A stretch of DNA of 64,000 bases, taken from Thereva unica (taxonomy: Eukaryota > Arthropoda > Insecta > Diptera > Therevidae). Of the stretch, positions 9,723 to 25,100 are shown one piece after another (the stretch's first letter is position 1; every line of letters begins with the position of its first letter). Under the pieces are notes generated by a model, which worked only from the letters and a program-made list of their open reading frames with translations, did no database searches and was not told the DNA's origin. The DNA is taken from positions 1 to 64,000 of the forward strand of contig CATLJY010000107.1 in the NCBI GenBank assembly GCA_949987705.1. The letters run 5' to 3'. A program made the position numbers and the translations under genes.

Positions 9723-12700
9723 TTAAGTTATTTTGGATTATTTGAAGAATGTAACTTAATTTCGACGAATAAAGTGAATTTAAGTTATTTTGGATGTATT
9801 TGAAGAATGTAACTTAATTTCGACGAATAAAGTGAATTAAGTTATTTTGGATGTATTTGATGAATATAACTTAATTTCGACGAATAAAGTGAATTTAAGT
9901 TATTTTCGATGTATTTGATGAATATAACTTAATTTCGACGAATAAAGTGAATTTAAGTTTTTTTGGATGTATTTGAAGAATGTAACTTAATTTCGACGAA
10001 TAAAGTGAATTTAAGTTATTTTGGATGTATTTGATGAATATAACTTAATTTCGATGAATAAAGTGAATTTAAGTTATTTTCGATGTATTTGATGAATATA
10101 ACTTAATTTCGACGAATAAAGTGAATTTAAGTTATTTTGGATGTATTTGATGAATATAACTTAATTTCGACGAATAAAGTGAATTTAAGTTATTTTGGAT
10201 GTATTTGATGAATATAACTTAATTTCGACGAATAAAGTGAATTTAAGTTATTTTGGATGTATTTGAAGAATGTAACTTAATTTCGACGAATAAAGTGAAT
10301 TTAAGTTATTTTGGATGTATTTGAAGAATGTAACTTAATTTCGACGAATAAAGTGAATTTAAGTTATTTTGGATGTATTTGATGAATATAACTTAATTTC
10401 GACGAATAAAGTGAATTTAAGTTATTTTGGATGTATTTGATGAATATAACTTAATTTCGACGAATAAAGTGAATTTAAGTTATTTTGGATGTATTTGATG
10501 AATATAACTTAATTTCGACGAATAAAGTGAATTTAAGTTATTTTGGATGTATTTGAAGAATATAACTTAATTTCGACGAATAAAGTGAATTTAAGTTATT
10601 TTGGATGTATTTGATGAATGTAACTTAATTTCGATGAATAAAGTGAATTTAAGTTATTGTGGATATATTTGAAGAATGTAACTTAATTTCGATGAATAAA
10701 GTGAATTTAAGTTATTTTCGATGTATTTGATGAATATAACTTAATTTCGACGAATAAAGTGAATTTAAGTTATTTTGGATCTATTTGATGAATATAACTT
10801 AATTTCGACGAATAAAGTGAATTTCAGTTATTTTGGATGTATTTGATGAATATAACTTAATTTCGATGAATAAAGTGAATTTAAGTTATTTTCGATGTAT
10901 TTGATGAATATAACTTAATTTCGACGAATAAAGTGAATTTAAGTTATTTTGGATGTATTTGATGAATATAACTTAATTTCGATGAATAAAGTGAATTTAA
11001 GTTATTTTCGGTGTATTTGATGAATATAACTTAATTTCGACGAATAAAGTGAATTTAAGTTATTTTGGATGTATTTGATGAATATAACTTAATTTCGATG
11101 AATAAAGTGAATTTAAGTTATTTTCGATGTATTTGATGAATGTAACTTAATTTCGACGAATAAAGTGAATTTAAGTTATTTTGGATGTATTTGAAGAATG
11201 TAACTTAATTTCGACGAATAAAGTGAATTTAAGTTATTTTGGATGTATTTGATGAATATAACTTAATTTCGACGAATAAAGTGAATTTAAGTTATTTTGG
11301 ATGTATTTGAAGAATGTAACTTAATTTCGACGAATAAAGTGAATTTAAGTTATTTTGGATGTATTTGATGAATATAACTTAATTTCGACGAATAAAGTGA
11401 ATTTAAGTTATTTTGGATGTATTTGATGAATATAACTTAATTTCGATGAATAAAGTGAATTTAAGTTATTTTCGATGTATTTGATGAATGTAACTTACAT
11501 TCGACGAATAAAGTGAATTTAAGTTATTTTGGATGTATTTAAAGAATGTAACTTAATTTCGACGAATAAGGTGAATTTAAGTTATTTTGGATGTATTTGA
11601 TGAATATAACTTAATTTCGATGAATAAAGTGAATTTAAGTTATTTTCGATGTATTTGATGAATATAACTTAATTTCGACGAATAAAGTGAATTTAAGTTA
11701 TTTTGGATGTATTTGATGAATATAACTTAATTTCGACGAATAAAGTGAATTTAAGTTATTTTGGATGTATTTGAAGAATGTAACTTAATTTCGACGAATA
11801 AAGTGAATTTAAGTTATTTTGGATGTATTTGATGAATATAACTTAATTTCGATGAATAAAGTGAATTTAAGTTATTTTCGATGTATTTGATGAATATAAC
11901 TTAATTTCGACGAATAAAGTGAATTTAAGTTATTTTGGATATATTTGATGAATATAACTTAATTTCGACGAATAAAGTGAATTTAAGTTATTTTGGATGT
12001 ATTTGATGAATATAACTTAATTTCGACGAATAAAGTGAATTTAAGTTATTTTGGATGTATTTGATGAATGTAACTTAATTTCGACGAATAAAGTGAATTT
12101 AAGTTATTTTGGATGTATTTGATGAATATAACTTAATTTCGACGAATAAAGTGAATTTAAGTTATTTTGGATGTATTTGATGAATATAACTTAATTTCGA
12201 CGAATTAAGTGAATTTAAGTTATTTTGGATGTATTTGAAGAATGTAACTTAATTTCGACGAATAAAGTGAATTTAAGTTATTTTGGATGTATTTGAAGAA
12301 TGTAACTTAATTTCGACGAATAAAGTGAATTTAAGTTATTTTGGATGTATTTGATGAATATAACTTAATTTCGACGAATAAAGTGAATTTAAGTTATTTT
12401 GGATGTATTTGAAGAATGTAACTTAATTTCGACGAATAAATGAATTTAAGTTATTTTGGATGTATTTGATGAATATAACTTAATTTCGATGAATAAAGTG
12501 AATTTAAGTTATTTTCGATGTATTTGATGAATATAACTTAATTTCGACGAATAAAGTGAATTTAAGTTATTTTGGATGTATTTGAAGAATGTAACTTAAT
12601 TTCGACGAATAAAGTGAATTTAAGTTATTTTGGATGTATTTGATGAATATAACTTAATTTCGACGAATAAAGTGAATTTAAGTTATTTTGGATGTATTTG

Positions 12701-15700
12701 ATGAATATAACTTAATTTCGACGAATAAAGTGAATTTAAGTTATTTTGGATGTATTTGAAGAATATAACTTAATTTCGACGAATAAAGTGAATTTAAGTT
12801 ATTTTGGATGTATTTGAAGAATATAACTTAATTTCGACGAATAAAGTGAATTTAAGTTATTTTGTATGTATTTGTAAATATAACTTAATTTCGACGAATA
12901 AAGTGAATTTAAGTTATTTTGGATGTATTTGATGAATATAACTTAATTTCGACGAATAAAGTGAGTTTAAGTTATTTTGGATGTATTTGATGAATATAAC
13001 TTAATTTCGATGAATAAAGTGAATTTAAGTTATTTTCGATGTATTTGATGAATATAACTTAATTTCGACGAATAAAGTGAATTTAAGTTATTTTGGATGT
13101 ATTTGAAGAATGTAACTTAATTTCGACGAATAAAGTGAATTTAAGTTATTTTGGATGTATTTGATGAATATAACTTAATTTCGACGAATAAAGTGAATTT
13201 AAGTTATTTTGGATGTATTTGATGAATATAACTTAATTTCGACGAATAAAGTGAATTTAAGTTATTTTGGATGTATTTGATGAATATAACTTAATTTCGA
13301 CGAATAAAGTGAATTTAAGTTATTTTGGATGTATTTGATGAATATAACTTAATTTCGACGAATAAAGTGAATTTAAGTTATTTTGGATGTATTTGATGAA
13401 TATAACTTAATTTCGACGAATAAAGTGAATTTAAGTTATTTTGGATGTATTTGATGAATATAACTTAATTTCGACGAATAAAGTGAATTTAAGTTATTTT
13501 GGATGTATTTGAAGAATGTAACTTAATTTCGATGAATAAAGTGAATTTAAGTTATTTTGGATGTATTTGATGAATATAACTTAATTTCGACGAATAAAGT
13601 GAATTTAAGTTATTTTGGATGTATTTGAAGAATGTAACTTAATTTCGACGAATAAAGTGAATTTAAGTTATTTTGGATGTATTTGAAGAATGTAACTTAA
13701 TTTCGACGAATAAAGTGAATTTAAGTTATTTTGGATGTATTTGATGAATATAACTTAATTTCGACGAATAAAGTGAATTTAAGTTATTTTCGATGTATTT
13801 GATGAATATAACTTAATTTCGACGAATAAAGTGAATTTAAGTTATTTTGGATGTATTTGATGAATATAACTTAATTTCGACGAATAAAGTGAATTTAAGT
13901 TATTTTGGATGTATTTGAAGAATATAACTTAATTTCGACGAATAAAGTGAATTTAAGTTATTTTGGATGTATTTGATGAATGTAACTTAATTTCGATGAA
14001 TAAAGTGAATTTAAGTTATTGTGGATGTATTTGAAGAATGTAACTTAATTTCGATGAATAAAGTGAATTTAAGTTATTTTCGATGTATTTGATGAATATA
14101 ACTTAATTTCGAAGAATAAAGTGAATTTAAGTTATTTTGGATCTATTTGATGAATATAACTTAATTTCGACGAATAAAGTGAATTTCAGTTATTTTGGAT
14201 GTATTTGATGAATATAACTTAATTTCGATGAATAAAGTGAATTTAAGTTATTTTCGATGTATTTGATGAATATAACTTAATTTCGACGAATAAAGTGAAT
14301 TTAAGTTATTTTGGATGTATTTGATGAATATAACTTAATTTCGATGAATAAAGTGAATTTAAGTTATTTGCGATGTATTTGATGAATATAACTTAATTTC
14401 GACGAATAAAGTGAATTTAAGTTATTTTGGATGTATTTGATGAATATAACTTAATTTCGATGAATAAAGTGAATTTAAGTTATTTTCGATGTATTTGATG
14501 AATGTAACTTAATTTCGACGAATAAAGTGAATTTAAGTTATTTTAGATGTATTTGAAGAATGTAACTTAATTTCGACGAATAAAGTGAATTTAAGTTATT
14601 TTGGATGTATTTCATGAATATAACTTAATTTCGACGAATAAAGTGAATTTAAGTTATTTTGGATGTATTTGAAGAATGTAACTTAATTTCGACGAATAAA
14701 GTGAATTTAAGTTATTTTGGATGTATTTGATGAATATAACTTAATTTCGACGAATAAAGTGAATTTAAGTTATTTTGGATGTATTTGATGAATATAACTT
14801 AATTTCGATGAATAAAGTGAATTTAAGTTATTTTCGATGTATTTGATGAATGTAACTTACATTCGACGAATAAAGTGAATTTAAGTTATTTTGGATGTAT
14901 TTGAAGAATGTAACTTAATTTCGACGAATAAAGCGAATTTAAGTTATTTTGGATGTATTTGATGAATATAACTTAATTTCGATGAATAAAGTGAATTTAA
15001 GTTATTTTCGATGTATTTGATGAATATAACTTAATTTCGATGAATAAAGTGAATTTAAGTTATTTTCGATGTATTTGATGAATATAACTTAATTTCGACG
15101 AATAAAGTGAATTTAAGTTATTTTCGATGTATTTGATGAATATAACTTAATTTCGACGAATAAAGTGAATTTAAGTTATTTTGGATGTATTTGAAGAATG
15201 TAACTTAATTTCGATGAATAAAGTGAATTTAAGTTATTTTGGATGTATTTGAAGAATGTAACTTAATTTCGACGAATAAAGTGAATTTAAGTTATTTTGG
15301 ATGTATTTGATGAATATAACTTAATTTCGATGAATAAAGTGAATTTAAGTTATTTTCGATGTATTTGATGAATATAACTTAATTTCGACGAATAAAGTGA
15401 ATTTAAGTTATTTTGGATATATTTGATGAATATAACTTAATTTCGACGAATAAAGTGAATTTAGGTTATTTTGGATGTATTTGATGAATATAACTTAATT
15501 TCGACGAATAAAGTGAATTTAAGTTATTTTGGATGTATTTGATGAATGTAACTTAATTTCGACGAATAAAGTGAATTTAAGTTATTTTGGATGTATTTGA
15601 TGAATATAACTTAATTTCGACGAATAAAGTGAATTTAAGTTATTTTGGATGTATTTGATGAATATAACTTAATTTCGACGAGTAAAGTGAATTTAAGTTA

Positions 15701-18700
15701 TTTTGGATGTATTTGAAGAATGTAACTTAATTTCGACGAATAAAGTGAATTTAAGTTATTTTGGATGTATTTGAAGAATGTAACTTAATTTCGACGAATA
15801 AAGTGAATTTAAGTTATTTTGGATGTATTTGATGAATATAACTTAATTTCGACGAATAAAGTGAATTTAAGTTATTTTGGATGTATTTGAAGAATGTAAC
15901 TTAATTTCGACGAATAAATGAATTTAAGTTATTTTGGATGTATTTGATGAATATAACTTAATTTCGATGAATAAAGTGAATTTAAGTTATTTTCGATGTA
16001 TTTGATGAATATAACTTAATTTCGACGAATAAAGTGAATTTAAGTTATTTTGGATGTATTTGAAGAATGTAACTTAATTTCGACGAATAAAGTGAATTTA
16101 AGTTATTTTGGATGTATTTGATGAATATAACTTAATTTCGACGAATAAAGTGAATTTAAGTTATTTTGGATGTATTTGATGAATATAACTTAATTTCGAC
16201 GAATAAAGTGAATTTAAGTTATTTTGGATGTATTTGAAGAATATAACTTAATTTCGACGAATAAAGTGAATTTAAGTTATTTTGGATGTATTTGAAGAAT
16301 ATAACTTAATTTCGACGAATAAAGTGAATTTAAGTTATTTTGTATGTATTTGTAAATATAACTTAATTTCGACGAATAAAGTGAATTTAAGTTATTTTGG
16401 ATGTATTTGATGAATATAACTTAATTTCGACGAATAAAGTGAATTTAAGTTTTTTTGAATGTATTTGATGAATATAACTTAATTTCGACGAATAAAGTGA
16501 ATTTAAGTTATTTTGGATGTATTTGATGAATATAACTTAATTTCGACGAATAAAGTGAATTTAAGTTATTTTGGATGTATTTGATGAATATAACTTAATT
16601 TCGACGAATAAAGTGAATTTAAGTTATTTTGGATGTATTTGATGAATATAACTTAATTTCGACGAATAAAGTGAATTTAAGTTATTTTGGATGTATTTGA
16701 AGAATGTAACTTAATTTCGATGAATAAAGTGAATTTAAGTTATTTTGGATGTTTTTGATGAATATAACTTAATTTCGACGAATAAAGTGAATTTAAGTTA
16801 TTTTGGATGTATTTGAAGAATGTAACTTAATTTCGACGAATAAAGTGAATTTAAGTTATTTTGGATGTATTTGAAGAATGTAACTTAATTTCGACGAATA
16901 AAGTGAATTTAAGTTATTTTGGATGTATTTGATGAATATAACTTAATTTCGACGAATAAAGTGAATTTAAGTTATTTCGATGTATTTGATGAATATAACT
17001 TAATTTCGACGAATAAAGTGAATTTAAGTTATTTTGGATGTATTTGATGAATATAACTTAATTTCGACGAATAAAGTGAATTTAAGTTATTTTGGATGTA
17101 TTTGAAGAATATAACTTAATTTCGACGAATAAAGTGAATTTAAGTTATTTTGGATGTATTTGATGAATGTAACTTAATTTCGATGAATAAAGTGAATTTA
17201 AGTTATTGTGGATGTATTTGAAGAATGTAACTTAATTTCGATGAATAAAGTGAATTTAAGTTATTTTGGATGTATTTGATGAATATAACTTAATTTCGAT
17301 GAATAAAGTGAATTTAAGTTATTTTCGATGTATTTGATGAATATAACTTAATTTTGACGAATAAAGTGAATTTAAGTTATTTTGGATGTATTTGATGAAT
17401 ATAACTTAATTTCGATGAATAAAGTGAATTTAAGTTATTTTCGATGTATTTGATGAATGTAACTTAATTTCGACGAATAAAGTGAATTTAAGTTATTTTA
17501 GATGTATTTGAAGAATGTAACTTAATTTCGACGAATAAAGTGAATTTAAGTTATTTTGGATGTATTTGATGAATATAACTTAATTTCGACGAATAAAGTG
17601 AATTTAAGTTATTTTGGATATATTTGAAGAATGTAACTTAATTTCGACGAATAAAGTGAATTTAAGTTATTTTGGATGTATTTGATGAATATAACTTAAT
17701 TTCGACGAATAAAGTGAATTTAAGTTATTTTTGATGTATTTGATGAATATAACTTAATTTCGATAAATAAAGTGAATTTAAGTTATTTTCGATGTATTTG
17801 ATGAATGTAACTTACATTCGACGAATAAAGTGAATTTAAGTTATTTTGGATGTATTTGAAGAATATAACTTAATTTCGACGAATAAAGTGAATTTAAGTT
17901 ATTTTGGATGTATTTGATGAATATAACTTAATTTCGATGAATAAAGTGAATTTAAGTTATTTTCGATGTATTTGATGAATATAACTTAATTTCGATGAAT
18001 AAAGTGAATTTAAGTTATTTTCGATGTATTTGATGAATATAACTTAATTTCGACGAATAAAGTGAATTTAAGTTATTTTCGATGTATTTGATGAATATAA
18101 CTTAATTTCGACGAATAAAGTGAATTTAAGTTATTTTGGATGTATTTGATGAATATAACTTAATTTCGATAAATAAAGTGAATTTAAGTTATTTTCGATG
18201 TATTTGATGAATGTAACTTACATTCGACGAATAAAGTGAATTTAAGTTATTTTGGATGTATTTGAAGAATGTAACTTAATTTCGACGAATAAAGTGAATT
18301 TAAGTTATTTTGGATGTATTTGATGAATGTAACTTAATTTCGATGAATAAAGTGAATTTAAGTTATTGTGGATGTATTTGAAGAATGTAACTTAATTTCG
18401 ATGAATAAAGTGAATTTAAGTTATTTTGGATGTACTCGATGAATATAACTTAATTTCGATGAATAAAGTGAATTTAAGTTATTTTGGATGTATTTGATGA
18501 ATATAACTTAATTTCGACGAATAAAGTGAATTTAAGTTATTTTGGATCTATTTGATGAATATAACTTAATTTCGACGAATAAAGTGAATTTAAGTTATTT
18601 TGGATGTATTTGATGAATATAACTTAATTTCGACGAATAAAGTGAATTTAAGTTATTTTGGATGTATTTGAAGAATATAACTTAATTTCGACGAATAAAG

Positions 18701-19180
18701 TGAATTTAAGTTGTTTTGGATGTATTTGATGAATATAACTTAATTTCGATGAATAAAGTGAATTTAAGTTATTTTGGATGTATTTGATGAATATAACTTA
18801 ATTTCGATGAATAAAGTGAATTTAAGTTATTTTCGATGTATTTGATGAATATAACTTAATTTCGACGAATAAAGTGAATTTAAGTTATTTTGGATGTATT
18901 TGATGAATATAACTTAATTTCGACGAATTAAGTGAATTTAAGTTATTTTGGATGTATTTGATGAATATAACTTAATTTCGACGAATAAAGTGAATTTAAG
19001 TTATTTTGGATGTATTTGATGAATATAACTTAATTTCGACGAATAAAGTGAATTTAAGTTATTTTGGATGTATTTGATGAATATAACTTAATTTCGACGA
19101 ATAAAGTGAATTTAAGTTATTTTCGATGTATTTGATGAATATAACTTAATTTCGACGAATAAAGTGAATTTAAGTTATTT

Positions 19181-22100
19181 TGGATGTATGTATTTGATGA
19201 ATGTAACTTAATTTCGATGAATAAAGTGAATTTAAGTTATTTTGGATGTATTTGAAGAATGTAACTTAATTTCGACGAATAAAGTGAATTTAAGTTATTT
19301 TGGATGTATTTGATGAATATAACTTAATTTCGATGAATAAAGTGAATTTAAGTTATTTTCGATGTATTTGATGAATATAACTTAATTTCGACGAATAAAG
19401 TGAATTTAAGTTATTTTGGATGTATTTGATGAATATAACTTAATTTCGACGAATTAAGTGAATTTAAGTTATTTTGGATGTATTTGATGAATATAACTTA
19501 ATTTCGACGAATAAAGTGAATTTAAGTTATTTTGGATGTATTTGATGAATATAACTTAATTTCGACGAATAAAGTGAATTTAAGTTATTTTGGATGTATT
19601 TGATGAATATAACTTAATTTCGACGAATAAAGTGAATTTAAGTTATTTTCGATGTATTTGATGAATATAACTTAATTTCGACGAATAAAGTGAATTTAAG
19701 TTATTTTCGATGTATTTGATGAATGTAACTTACTTTCGACGAATAAAGTGAATTTAAGTTATTTTGGATGTATTTGATGAATATAACTTAATTTCGACGA
19801 ATAAAGTGAATTTAAGTTATTTTGGATGTATTTGATGAATATAACTTAATTTCGACGAATAAAGTGAATTTAAGTTATTTTGGATGTATTTGAAGAATAT
19901 AACTTAATTTAGACGAATAAAGTGAATTTAAGTTATTTTGGATGTATTTGATGAATATAACTTAATTTCGACGAATAAAGTGAATTTAAGTTATTTTGGA
20001 TGTATTTGAAGAATGTAACTTAATTTCGACGAATAAAGTGAATTTAAGTTATTTTGGATGTATTTGATGAATATAACTTAATTTCGACGAATAAAGTGAA
20101 TTTAAGTTATTTTGGATGTATTTGAAGAATGTAACTTAATTTCGACGAATAAAGTGAATTTAAGTTATTTTGGATGTATTTGATGAATATAACTTAATTT
20201 CGACGAATAAAGTGAATTTAAGTTATTTTGAATGTATTTGATGAATAAAACTTAATTTCGACGAATAAAATGAATTTAAGTTATTTTGGATTATTTGAAG
20301 AATGTAACTTAATTTCGACGAATAAAGTGAATTTAAGTTATTTTGGATGTATTTGAAGAATGTAACTTAATTTCGACGAATAAAGTGAATTAAGTTATTT
20401 TGGATGTATTTGATGAATATAACTTAATTTCGACGAATAAAGTGAATTTAAGTTATTTTCGATGTATTTGATGAATATAACTTAATTTCGACGAATAAAG
20501 TGAATTTAAGTTTTTTTGGATGTATTTGAAGAATGTAACTTAATTTCGACGAATAAAGTGAATTTAAGTTATTTTGGATGTATTTGATGAATATAACTTA
20601 ATTTCGATGAATAAAGTGAATTTAAGTTATTTTCGATGTATTTGATGAATATAACTTAATTTCGACGAATAAAGTGAATTTAAGTTATTTTGGATGTATT
20701 TGATGAATATAACTTAATTTCGACGAATAAAGTGAATTTAAGTTATTTTGGATGTATTTGATGAATATAACTTAATTTCGACGAATAAAGTGAATTTAAG
20801 TTATTTTGGATGTATTTGAAGAATGTAACTTAATTTCGACGAATAAAGTGAATTTAAGTTATTTTGGATGTATTTGAAGAATGTAACTTAATTTCGACGA
20901 ATAAAGTGAATTTAAGTTATTTTGGATGTATTTGATGAATATAACTTAATTTCGACGAATAAAGTGAATTTAAGTTATTTTGGATGTATTTGATGAATAT
21001 AACTTAATTTCGACGAATAAAGTGAATTTAAGTTATTTTGGATGTATTTGATGAATATAACTTAATTTCGACGAATAAAGTGAATTTAAGTTATTTTGGA
21101 TGTATTTGAAGAATATAACTTAATTTCGACGAATAAAGTGAATTTAAGTTATTTTGGATGTATTTGATGAATGTAACTTAATTTCGATGAATAAAGTGAA
21201 TTTAAGTTATTGTGGATATATTTGAAGAATGTAACTTAATTTCGATGAATAAAGTGAATTTAAGTTATTTTCGATGTATTTGATGAATATAACTTAATTT
21301 CGACGAATAAAGTGAATTTAAGTTATTTTGGATCTATTTGATGAATATAACTTAATTTCGACGAATAAAGTGAATTTCAGTTATTTTGGATGTATTTGAT
21401 GAATATAACTTAATTTCGATGAATAAAGTGAATTTAAGTTATTTTCGATGTATTTGATGAATATAACTTAATTTCGACGAATAAAGTGAATTTAAGTTAT
21501 TTTGGATGTATTTGATGAATATAACTTAATTTCGATGAATAAAGTGAATTTAAGTTATTTTCGATGTATTTGATGAATATAACTTAATTTCGACGAATAA
21601 AGTGAATTTAAGTTATTTTGGATGTATTTGATGAATATAACTTAATTTCGATGAATAAAGTGAATTTAAGTTATTTTCGATGTATTTGATGAATGTAACT
21701 TAATTTCGACGAATAAAGTGAATTTAAGTTATTTTGGATGTATTTGAAGAATGTAACTTAATTTCGACGAATAAAGTGAATTTAAGTTATTTTGGATGTA
21801 TTTGATGAATATAACTTAATTTCGACGAATAAAGTGAATTTAAGTTATTTTGGATGTATTTGAAGAATGTAACTTAATTTCGACGAATAAAGTGAATTTA
21901 AGTTATTTTGGATGTATTTGATGAATATAACTTAATTTCGACGAATAAAGTGAATTTAAGTTATTTTGGATGTATTTGATGAATATAACTTAATTTCGAT
22001 GAATAAAGTGAATTTAAGTTATTTTCGATGTATTTGATGAATGTAACTTACATTCGACGAATAAAGTGAATTTAAGTTATTTTGGATGTATTTAAAGAAT

Positions 22101-25100
22101 GTAACTTAATTTCGACGAATAAGGTGAATTTAAGTTATTTTGGATGTATTTGATGAATATAACTTAATTTCGATGAATAAAGTGAATTTAAGTTATTTTC
22201 GATGTATTTGATGAATATAACTTAATTTCGACGAATAAAGTGAATTTAAGTTATTTTGGATGTATTTGATGAATATAACTTAATTTCGACGAATAAAGTG
22301 AATTTAAGTTATTTTGGATGTATTTGAAGAATGTAACTTAATTTCGACGAATAAAGTGAATTTAAGTTATTTTGGATGTATTTGATGAATATAACTTAAT
22401 TTCGATGAATAAAGTGAATTTAAGTTATTTTCGATGTATTTGATGAATATAACTTAATTTCGACGAATAAAGTGAATTTAAGTTATTTTGGATATATTTG
22501 ATGAATATAACTTAATTTCGACGAATAAAGTGAATTTAAGTTATTTTGGATGTATTTGATGAATATAACTTAATTTCGACGAATAAAGTGAATTTAAGTT
22601 ATTTTGGATGTATTTGATGAATGTAACTTAATTTCGACGAATAAAGTGAATTTAAGTTATTTTGGATGTATTTGATGAATATAACTTAATTTCGACGAAT
22701 AAAGTGAATTTAAGTTATTTTGGATGTATTTGATGAATATAACTTAATTTCGACGAATTAAGTGAATTTAAGTTATTTTGGATGTATTTGAAGAATGTAA
22801 CTTAATTTCGACGAATAAAGTGAATTTAAGTTATTTTGGATGTATTTGAAGAATGTAACTTAATTTCGACGAAGAAAGTGAATTTAAGTTATTTTGGATG
22901 TATTTGATGAATATAACTTAATTTCGACGAATAAAGTGAATTTAAGTTATTTTGGATGTATTTGAAGAATGTAACTTAATTTCGACGAATAAATGAATTT
23001 AAGTTATTTTGGATGTATTTGATGAATATAACTTAATTTCGATGAATAAAGTGAATTTAAGTTATTTTCGATGTATTTGATGAATATAACTTAATTTCGA
23101 CGAATAAAGTGAATTTAAGTTATTTTGGATGTATTTGAAGAATGTAACTTAATTTCGACGAATAAAGTGAATTTAAGTTATTTTGGATGTATTTGATGAA
23201 TATAACTTAATTTCGACGAATAAAGTGAATTTAAGTTATTTTGGATGTATTTGATGAATATAACTTAATTTCGACGAATAAAGTGAATTTAAGTTATTTT
23301 GGATGTATTTGAAGAATATAACTTAATTTCGACGAATAAAGTGAATTTAAGTTATTTTGGATGTATTTGAAGAATATAACTTAATTTCGACGAATAAAGT
23401 GAATTTAAGTTATTTTGTATGTATTTGTAAATATAACTTAATTTCGACGAATAAAGTGAATTTAAGTTATTTTGGATGTATTTGATGAATATAACTTAAT
23501 TTCGACGAATAAAGTGAGTTTAAGTTATTTTGGATGTATTTGATGAATATAACTTAATTTCGATGAATAAAGTGAATTTAAGTTATTTTCGATGTATTTG
23601 ATGAATATAACTTAATTTCGACGAATAAAGTGAATTTAAGTTATTTTGGATGTATTTGAAGAATGTAACTTAATTTCGACGAATAAAGTGAATTTAAGTT
23701 ATTTTGGATGTATTTGATGAATATAACTTAATTTCGACGAATAAAGTGAATTTAAGTTATTTTGGATGTATTTGATGAATATAACTTAATTTCGACGAAT
23801 AAAGTGAATTTAAGTTATTTTGGATGTATTTGATGAATATAACTTAATTTCGACGAATAAAGTGAATTTAAGTTATTTTGGATGTATTTGATGAATATAA
23901 CTTAATTTCGACGAATAAAGTGAATTTAAGTTATTTTGGATGTATTTGATGAATATAACTTAATTTCGACGAATAAAGTGAATTTAAGTTATTTTGGATG
24001 TATTTGATGAATATAACTTAATTTCGACGAATAAAGTGAATTTAAGTTATTTTGGATGTATTTGAAGAATGTAACTTAATTTCGATGAATAAAGTGAATT
24101 TAAGTTATTTTGGATGTATTTGATGAATATAACTTAATTTCGACGAATAAAGTGAATTTAAGTTATTTTGGATGTATTTGAAGAATGTAACTTAATTTCG
24201 ACGAATAAAGTGAATTTAAGTTATTTTGGATGTATTTGAAGAATGTAACTTAATTTCGACGAATAAAGTGAATTTAAGTTATTTTGGATGTATTTGATGA
24301 ATATAACTTAATTTCGACGAATAAAGTGAATTTAAGTTATTTTCGATGTATTTGATGAATATAACTTAATTTCGACGAATAAAGTGAATTTAAGTTATTT
24401 TGGATGTATTTGATGAATATAACTTAATTTCGACGAATAAAGTGAATTTAAGTTATTTTGGATGTATTTGAAGAATATAACTTAATTTCGACGAATAAAG
24501 TGAATTTAAGTTATTTTGGATGTATTTGATGAATGTAACTTAATTTCGATGAATAAAGTGAATTTAAGTTATTGTGGATGTATTTGAAGAATGTAACTTA
24601 ATTTCGATGAATAAAGTGAATTTAAGTTATTTTCGATGTATTTGATGAATATAACTTAATTTCGACGAATAAAGTGAATTTAAGTTATTTTGGATCTATT
24701 TGATGAATATAACTTAATTTCGACGAATAAAGTGAATTTCAGTTATTTTGGATGTATTTGATGAATATAACTTAATTTCGATGAATAAAGTGAATTTAAG
24801 TTATTTTCGATGTATTTGATGAATATAACTTAATTTCGACGAATAAAGTGAATTTAAGTTATTTTGGATGTATTTGATGAATATAACTTAATTTCGATGA
24901 ATAAAGTGAATTTAAGTTATTTGCGATGTATTTGATGAATATAACTTAATTTCGACGAATAAAGTGAATTTAAGTTATTTTGGATGTATTTGATGAATAT
25001 AACTTAATTTCGATGAATAAAGTGAATTTAAGTTATTTTCGATGTATTTGATGAATGTAACTTAATTTCGACGAATAAAGTGAATTTAAGTTATTTTAGA

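Larger units (their letters stand above)
7761..17208 (+). repeat. Segmental duplication within the array, copy 1
   Basis: The order of variant monomers here is repeated at about 19181-27530. Offsets are 11420 at 7761; 11304 at 8939; 10553 from 10658 through 12437, 12961 and 14541; 10437 at 15415, 15915 and 16342; 10322 at 17208. The steps are MITE-2 plus TTAA (751 bp) and losses of two monomers (116 bp, or about that) in the second copy. The outer limits are approximate because neighbouring monomers are all alike. Confidence 0.8.
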
